Shown here: in pieces, positions 1 through 22,344 of the stretch
How positions within the stretch are numbered: position 1 is the first letter of the stretch
Layout of the letters: each line of letters starts with the position of its first letter
DNA from: Choristocarpus tenellus KU-1152
Lineage: Eukaryota; Phaeophyceae
Assembly: GCA_964200185.2 (NCBI GenBank)
Contig: CAXNAD020000287.1
Location: 1 to 22,344 of the forward strand
Length of the DNA stretch: 22,344 nt
Direction: 5' to 3'
Translations under genes and position numbers: made by a program
The notes under the pieces: model-generated
Told to the model about the DNA's origin: nothing
The model's database searches: none
What the model saw: the letters and a program-made list of their open reading frames with translations, nothing else

Positions 1-159
1 CACAATAATATAAGTACAGTAGATATGCCGGGGGGGGGGGTAACCAAGACCAAAACTATATATGGCAAGGACTACGACGACTGTAGACGCAGGATTTGCC
101 ATCAACAGTAAGATACCTAAAATATGAACTATTTGAAACTACTTCGAACTAACGATACA

Positions 160-500
160 TTACTTTCTCGAGATAGGCGTCATTCGTTGAAGTTAGAGAC
201 ACCAGGCAGGTGGGCAAGAAGGGACCTGCGAGAATCTTGAGATACCTATCTAGTTCCTACCACCATCAAGGCCTAAGCTAGGTTAGAAGCATAACAGTGT
301 ATGCAATGATGAACTTACAGATGTTCTTGAATAATTGATATACACACTGGCATGCTTCTGACCTAACCTAACCTAACCTACAAACGTGATGGAAGACGTA
401 CGGAGGCATCCCAAGAATCTGTTAGGCTCCTCCTTGCCCACCTGTCCGATGTCTCTAGGTTGAAACGCATGACAAGTCTTGAGAGAGAGCCATTTATATA
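160..500. repeat. Imperfect foldback (long inverted repeat) element
   Basis: The left arm (about 163-297) is matched in reverse complement by the right arm (about 347-498) with a short loop. Exact stretches include CAGGTGGGCAAG (207-218) against CTTGCCCACCTG (433-444), TAGAGACA against TGTCTCTA, and AGAAGCAT against ATGCTTCT. Arms of about 130-150 bp with many mismatches suggest an old foldback or MITE-type insertion that could form a long hairpin. It ends roughly 290 bp before the SMC5 start. No second copy is seen here, so mobility is inferred only. Confidence 0.75.
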
Positions 501-549
501 GTAACGGACACTATCTGTCTCTAACAATAACTGACAAATCTGCTTTACA

Positions 550-605
550 CAACCACCACCACCACCACCGCCGCCGCTCCCCCTGCCGCCCCCCGCCCCC
601 CCACC
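550..605. repeat. CCA/CCG microsatellite and poly-C tract
   Basis: CCA repeated about six times passes into CCG repeats and C-runs. On the minus strand this reads as poly-Val/Ala/Gly, a low-complexity open frame and not a gene. Confidence 0.85.
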
Positions 606-787
606 ATTGTAAATCCATCATTGATCTTTTGTTTTAGCAGTGTCGAGAAAAACCCATAAAATAGTAAATTATAGAAAATATTTAGAAAAAGTAAAGAATG
701 TACCTGTTTGTGTTGGATATCATTTTGATTTTTTAAAATTGGTAGTTTGAGTTTTACTTGAGAGAAGGACCAGGGTGAGACGGAAAG

Positions 788-19309
<18,522 letters not shown>

Positions 19310-20300
19310 CTGTATACCAGCATGTCAGGAAAGAGTTATCAAGTCACATCGCCCAAGATGTCAGCCATCCTTAGACAAAATGTTCATGGACAAATGTGTT
19401 CATACACTAATATATACACCCAGAAATTTGTATTTTGTAGACAGATAACCAGCTTGTGACAACCAGAAGCAAAGCAGGAATCCCTTGTTAATCATGGACA
19501 ATGCAGTGTACATTCTTGCAAGCCTGGAATGGAAGGAATAGGAAGGAATCACATCACTCTGGAAAGTGATGAAAAAGGAGCAATGACCTAAATGTGGAAG
19601 TTGCTACTGGAACTACAGCTGGGGTGTGTAGCAGCACTGCTGTACCCACAAAAGGCATGTATGTTCTTGAAGAAATGCCATGGTGGCCAAGTGATCTTGA
19701 TCCTGTTTTCCAGTTTGCATTGTTGTTGCAATGTAGATGTTTGTTGCTGGGCTCTTGCCAATCTACAGTAGTATGTGATTAGTTTATGATTTGTGATGAA
19801 TAACAGTAGTTTGATCCTTTTTACATGGAGTTGATTGTGTGCAGGATAGGGGAGAGTATGTCGTTGTAGTTGTAGTTGATAGAGTTACGTGCATTAAGAG
19901 AGGCATGAATACATCCCTGGTGAACTAATACAATGTACAGAATACTACTGACCATAATTCAACAAGCTCGTACACCTCATGCCGTACTATACATTTCACC
20001 CCATACATTATTGAGTTGACATTTGCTTAGTCTGGTCTTGACTTGAGGGCAGTTGTGACTTCTTATTCTGAGCTTTGTAGTTAATCAAGTTGGTAGTCCT
20101 GATCCATCCAGAGTCAAAGTAAACAAGAGGCAGGCAGTTTGGTCTGTTTTGTATTATAAGCCACAATCTTTTGTAATTCACCTATATTTCTATGGACAAA
20201 GTGCTAAATTTTACCTGATAGGGTTGATTTCTCTATTGTTTGAGACTTTTTACTCAATTTGGAAGATATCCTACACGCATTTGAAATAAAAAAAGGTACA
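19310..20300 (+). other. Presumed SMC5 3' UTR and downstream sequence
   Basis: No gene is recognised. The only canonical AATAAA on the + strand in this span is at 20285-20290, about 975 nt after the stop, so the mRNA end is uncertain. A short GGAATGGAAGGAATAGGAAGG stretch occurs near 19524-19545. The 62-codon open frame at 19594-19782 has no support. Confidence 0.5.
20285..20290 (+). promoter_or_regulatory. Candidate polyadenylation signal AATAAA
   Basis: First AATAAA downstream of the SMC5 stop, within an A-rich run. A 3' UTR near 1 kb is long, and an unrecognised variant signal closer to the stop is equally possible. Confidence 0.3.
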
Positions 20301-20378
20301 TATTGGGTGTCATTTAAAAAATTCAACTCTGGTTACCTCTTGTTTACTTCTTGTTTACTTTAACTCACAATCCGAACT

Positions 20379-20477
20379 ATTCACATACTTTTCCTATTCA
20401 CATACTTTTCCTATTCACATACTTTTCCTATTCACATACTTTTCCGTACCAAGCATACTTTGCCGTACCAAGCATAC
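20379..20477. repeat. 17-bp tandem repeat downstream of SMC5
   Basis: Four units of ATTCACATACTTTTCCT (20379-20446, the last one varying at its final base), then two copies of CCGTACCAAGCATAC, which share the CATACTTT core. Confidence 0.9.
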
Positions 20478-21130
20478 GTTTCATGACTGACTGAGGTTGA
20501 ACTGGAATATTGTTTGCATGGATAAATTTTACTCTTTTGGTGATGCCTTGTTTGGTATGTATGTAATTGCAAGGGGCTATATTATTGCCTCTCTTGTATT
20601 TTTCAACATTTTCCCTCCTCCCCTTTGATAAAGTCGTGACTATGTGACAAGTCTTCCAATGTCCCAGACAGGGACAATTTGCATGTGGGTGATATTTGTT
20701 TTTATATTATTTTGTAGCCCCTGAAAAACAGAGTATTGAATGATTTCTAAGAAGCTGGGTATGGATTTTAGGCATAGTGAAGTATTTGACAGTCTCCAGA
20801 TCAAGTGCTGATAGGTTACCATATGATGACTACTCTCTGGAAGAGGCCCTCAGTTTCTTCGCAGTAACATTAAGCATTCCATGCATCTTAATAATGCACA
20901 GGATCCTTTCATCCAATGTCTCGAAATATTGCATCAGACTCCTGCTTGCTGGCACACCTCATTGTGTTAAAGACTTGTGTTATGTTGTACTTGCGCTTGA
21001 ATCTCATCAACTTACCCACACTCAGCCTCTTGAAGACTTCCAAATATTCCACAACTGTTCATAGTACAGTACTAGAACTCTTCCACCCATCAATAAAAGC
21101 AACAATAGAAAGAGATCATACACTATCCTA

Positions 21131-21178
21131 ATTCAGGATAGTAAATTATCCCTTGAAGGATAGTAAATTATCCCTTGA
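21131..21178. repeat. 22-bp direct duplication with internal palindrome
   Basis: AGGATAGTAAATTATCCCTTGA occurs twice in tandem. GGATA..TATCC in each copy can pair as a small stem. Confidence 0.85.
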
Positions 21179-21394
21179 ATGAGAGGGGTGCAATTGATCG
21201 ATTGGCAATCAAAGTGTGACTCACTGATAATGATATGTGTTGTGTGTAGATGCATATAAAATAAAAACAAAAATCTCTCCTCTGCTTTTTGCCTGGATCC
21301 ATGTATGTGATGGTGGCATCTAACGTCAAAGGATAATATTAGGATACTATTTTGGGCGGGTTGGTAACTACTACTACTATTACCTGTCGCGGTT

Positions 21395-21457
21395 ATGGCG
21401 TTTGGAGAGGCATTATTGTCAAGCTTGTCAGAATATAAGAACATCAACTTCCACAAG
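21395..21457 (+). CDS. Candidate first exon of an unknown neighbour gene (tentative)
   Basis: ATG at 21395 in the context CGCGGTTATGGCG opens MAFGEALLSSLSEYKNINFH plus K and ends AAG|GTAAAA, a usable donor. The nearest acceptor (ACACATACAG, 21506) would make a 49-bp intron, much shorter than the SMC5 introns. The stretch is richer in CpG than the surrounding intergenic DNA. No family is recognised, and an antisense reading of the same stretch is also plausible. Confidence 0.2.
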
Positions 21458-21684
21458 GTAAAAATATAATTATTTCGGCGTATATTCTGCACACACACAC
21501 ATACAGAACTATGTAAATGTGCATGTTGAATCGTCCTTTCAATTTGATTGTGGTTGGCAAGAACTGTCAGTCACAGTCACTTCTTCGACACCAGAAAAAA
21601 AACAGAGCTTGGCGGGTTGCGACCATTGAACATCATATCTGGCTCATTTTCCATCTCGGGAATCCAGCAATGATTACCAATCAA

Positions 21685-21918
21685 CTACACCTTGCATCCT
21701 CTGTCGTCTTGTGAAAGAAGTGGATTTACGGAATCGACACGTAACAAGGAGGTCACTACTTCTGGTTCGTCAAAAAATAAGGTGCTGAGCAGCACCACAT
21801 GACATACGTACACTGTGTCTGTGTCATAATGTTGGAGTCGTAGAAGTTCGACATTCCTCTGCAATCGTGAGTAATTCCAGTGCAACTTGTCCCAGGCAAT
21901 AAGTGCAATCTCGAACAT
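21685..21918 (-). CDS. Candidate minus-strand exon, unknown protein (tentative)
   Basis: A 77-codon minus-strand frame starts at ATG 21918: MFEIALIAWDKLHWNYSRLQ, then RNVELLRLQHYDTDTVYVCH and DEPEVVTSLLRVDSVNPLLS. It ends near CTTGCAC, which on the minus strand is AAG|GTGTAG, a possible donor. The composition is protein-like and CpG is enriched. No family is recognised, the start context is weak and the remaining exons cannot be placed. Confidence 0.25.
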   Translation of the reverse strand: MFEIALIAWDKLHWNYSRLQRNVELLRLQHYDTDTVYVCHVVLLSTLFFDEPEVVTSLLRVDSVNPLLSQDDRGCKV

Positions 21919-22133
21919 ATGCCTTAAGTAAAGTTGCGGATGTGTGGGGAGTTTAGCTCAAGCAGGTGGGTGTTGGAAGTGTTGGTTTCACCTTGTGCGC
22001 TCTTCTCATCATTTTTGTGTGGAACGGGGTCAGGGACTTGATTTTACTTGCACGTGGTATGCAGGGGTGAGAAGGAGTTAGCTACATGCACACAAAACAG
22101 TTAACACAAGTAGCCACTTGAAGTACTGTAGGA

Positions 22134-22344
22134 GAGCCAAAGTATCTTAGAGGGTAGAGCAGCGTCCATTTGGGCTCAAAATACAATGTTGCGCTTTTGA
22201 TGTAATTTTGGCTGTCGTTTTGTTAGGGAGTGTTAGTATCCTTGTTCCGGACACCCCTTTTCATAACGTACACATTTTACCTACTCCTATACATTTTGGA
22301 GTGGGAAAATATCATAAAAATGAACACAGGAAGCCCACCCCCAA
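22134..22344 (+). mobile_element. Dispersed TIR element, copy C (cut by window end)
   Basis: Begins GAGCCAAAGTATCTTAGAGG as in copy B and continues through GTCCATTTGGG, GATGTAATTTTGGCTGTC, CCTTTTCATAACGTACACAT and the central hairpin (CATTTTACCTACTCC with GGAGTGGGAAAAT) to GGAAGCCCACCCCC at the window end. The right terminal repeat lies beyond the window. Confidence 0.85.

Larger units (their letters stand above)
1..787. other. Upstream flank of SMC5 (putative promoter region and 5' UTR)
   Basis: No gene is evident. The stretch holds a G11 run at 30-40, a large foldback element (about 160-500), four CCTAA pentamers at about 362-380 inside that element's right arm, a C-rich CCA/CCG tract at 550-605, and AT-rich DNA from 606. 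No convincing TATA box or initiator can be assigned by eye. A purine-rich stretch (760-787) leads into the ATG. Confidence 0.6.
20301..21350. other. Intergenic stretch, no supported gene
   Basis: Apart from the 17-bp and 22-bp repeats, nothing is recognised. A 95-codon open frame (20777-21064 +) and overlapping shorter ones show no family features, and I leave them unannotated as genes. Confidence 0.5.

Noticed and set aside
19594-19782. 62-codon open frame downstream of SMC5
   Set aside because: Cys-rich without a recognisable pattern, and it lies in the likely 3' UTR.
21950-22010. tRNA-like A-box (TTTAGCTCAAGCAGG)
   Set aside because: No matching B-box (GGTTCRANTCC) follows at the right distance and no cloverleaf can be drawn.

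Overview
This is a eukaryotic genomic window, AT-rich by eye, dominated by one intron-rich gene on the + strand. Joining 25 exons between 788 and 19309 gives an uninterrupted 3,255-nt reading frame (1,084 residues plus stop). It reads from end to end as SMC5, the ABC-ATPase subunit of the SMC5/6 genome-maintenance complex. The length is close to that of animal SMC5 (about 1,100 residues). The parts appear in the expected order: N-terminal ATPase half with Walker A, Q-loop motif, first coiled coil, hinge, second coiled coil, ABC signature motif, and Walker B with D-loop. Every junction keeps the frame, 23 of the 24 introns are GT-AG, and intron 8 appears to be GC-AG. Intron phase is strongly skewed: 18 phase 0, 5 phase 2, 1 phase 1.

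Layout: 1-787 is the upstream flank, with a G11 run, a large imperfect foldback element (about 160-500) and a C-rich CCA/CCG tract. 788-19309 is SMC5, whose introns (150-1,952 bp) hold most of the unusual sequence. 19310-22344 is the presumed 3' UTR and downstream intergenic DNA. It contains small tandem repeats, a CpG-richer stretch (21350-21920) that might hold exons of a neighbouring gene, and a third copy of a dispersed element cut by the window end.

The introns carry many minisatellites (periods 9, 12, 14, 21, 23, 25, 25, 32 and 34 bp), several short telomere-like CCCTAA tracts all in one orientation, and two of three copies of a roughly 255-280 bp non-autonomous element with terminal inverted repeats and an internal hairpin. 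Some repeats touch the splicing signals. The exon 22 donor is the first unit of a 25-bp array that repeats the exon/intron boundary. A telomere-like tract fills the probable branch-point region of intron 21. Exon 11 begins with a strong donor-like sequence directly after its acceptor.

The organism cannot be named from this sequence. The TTAGGG-type tracts and 24 introns suit several lineages (animals, some stramenopile algae, other protists). I found no rRNA, no credible tRNA, no CRISPR array and no defence or metabolic gene cluster. The gene itself is a conserved housekeeping gene, and the interest lies in its intron structure.
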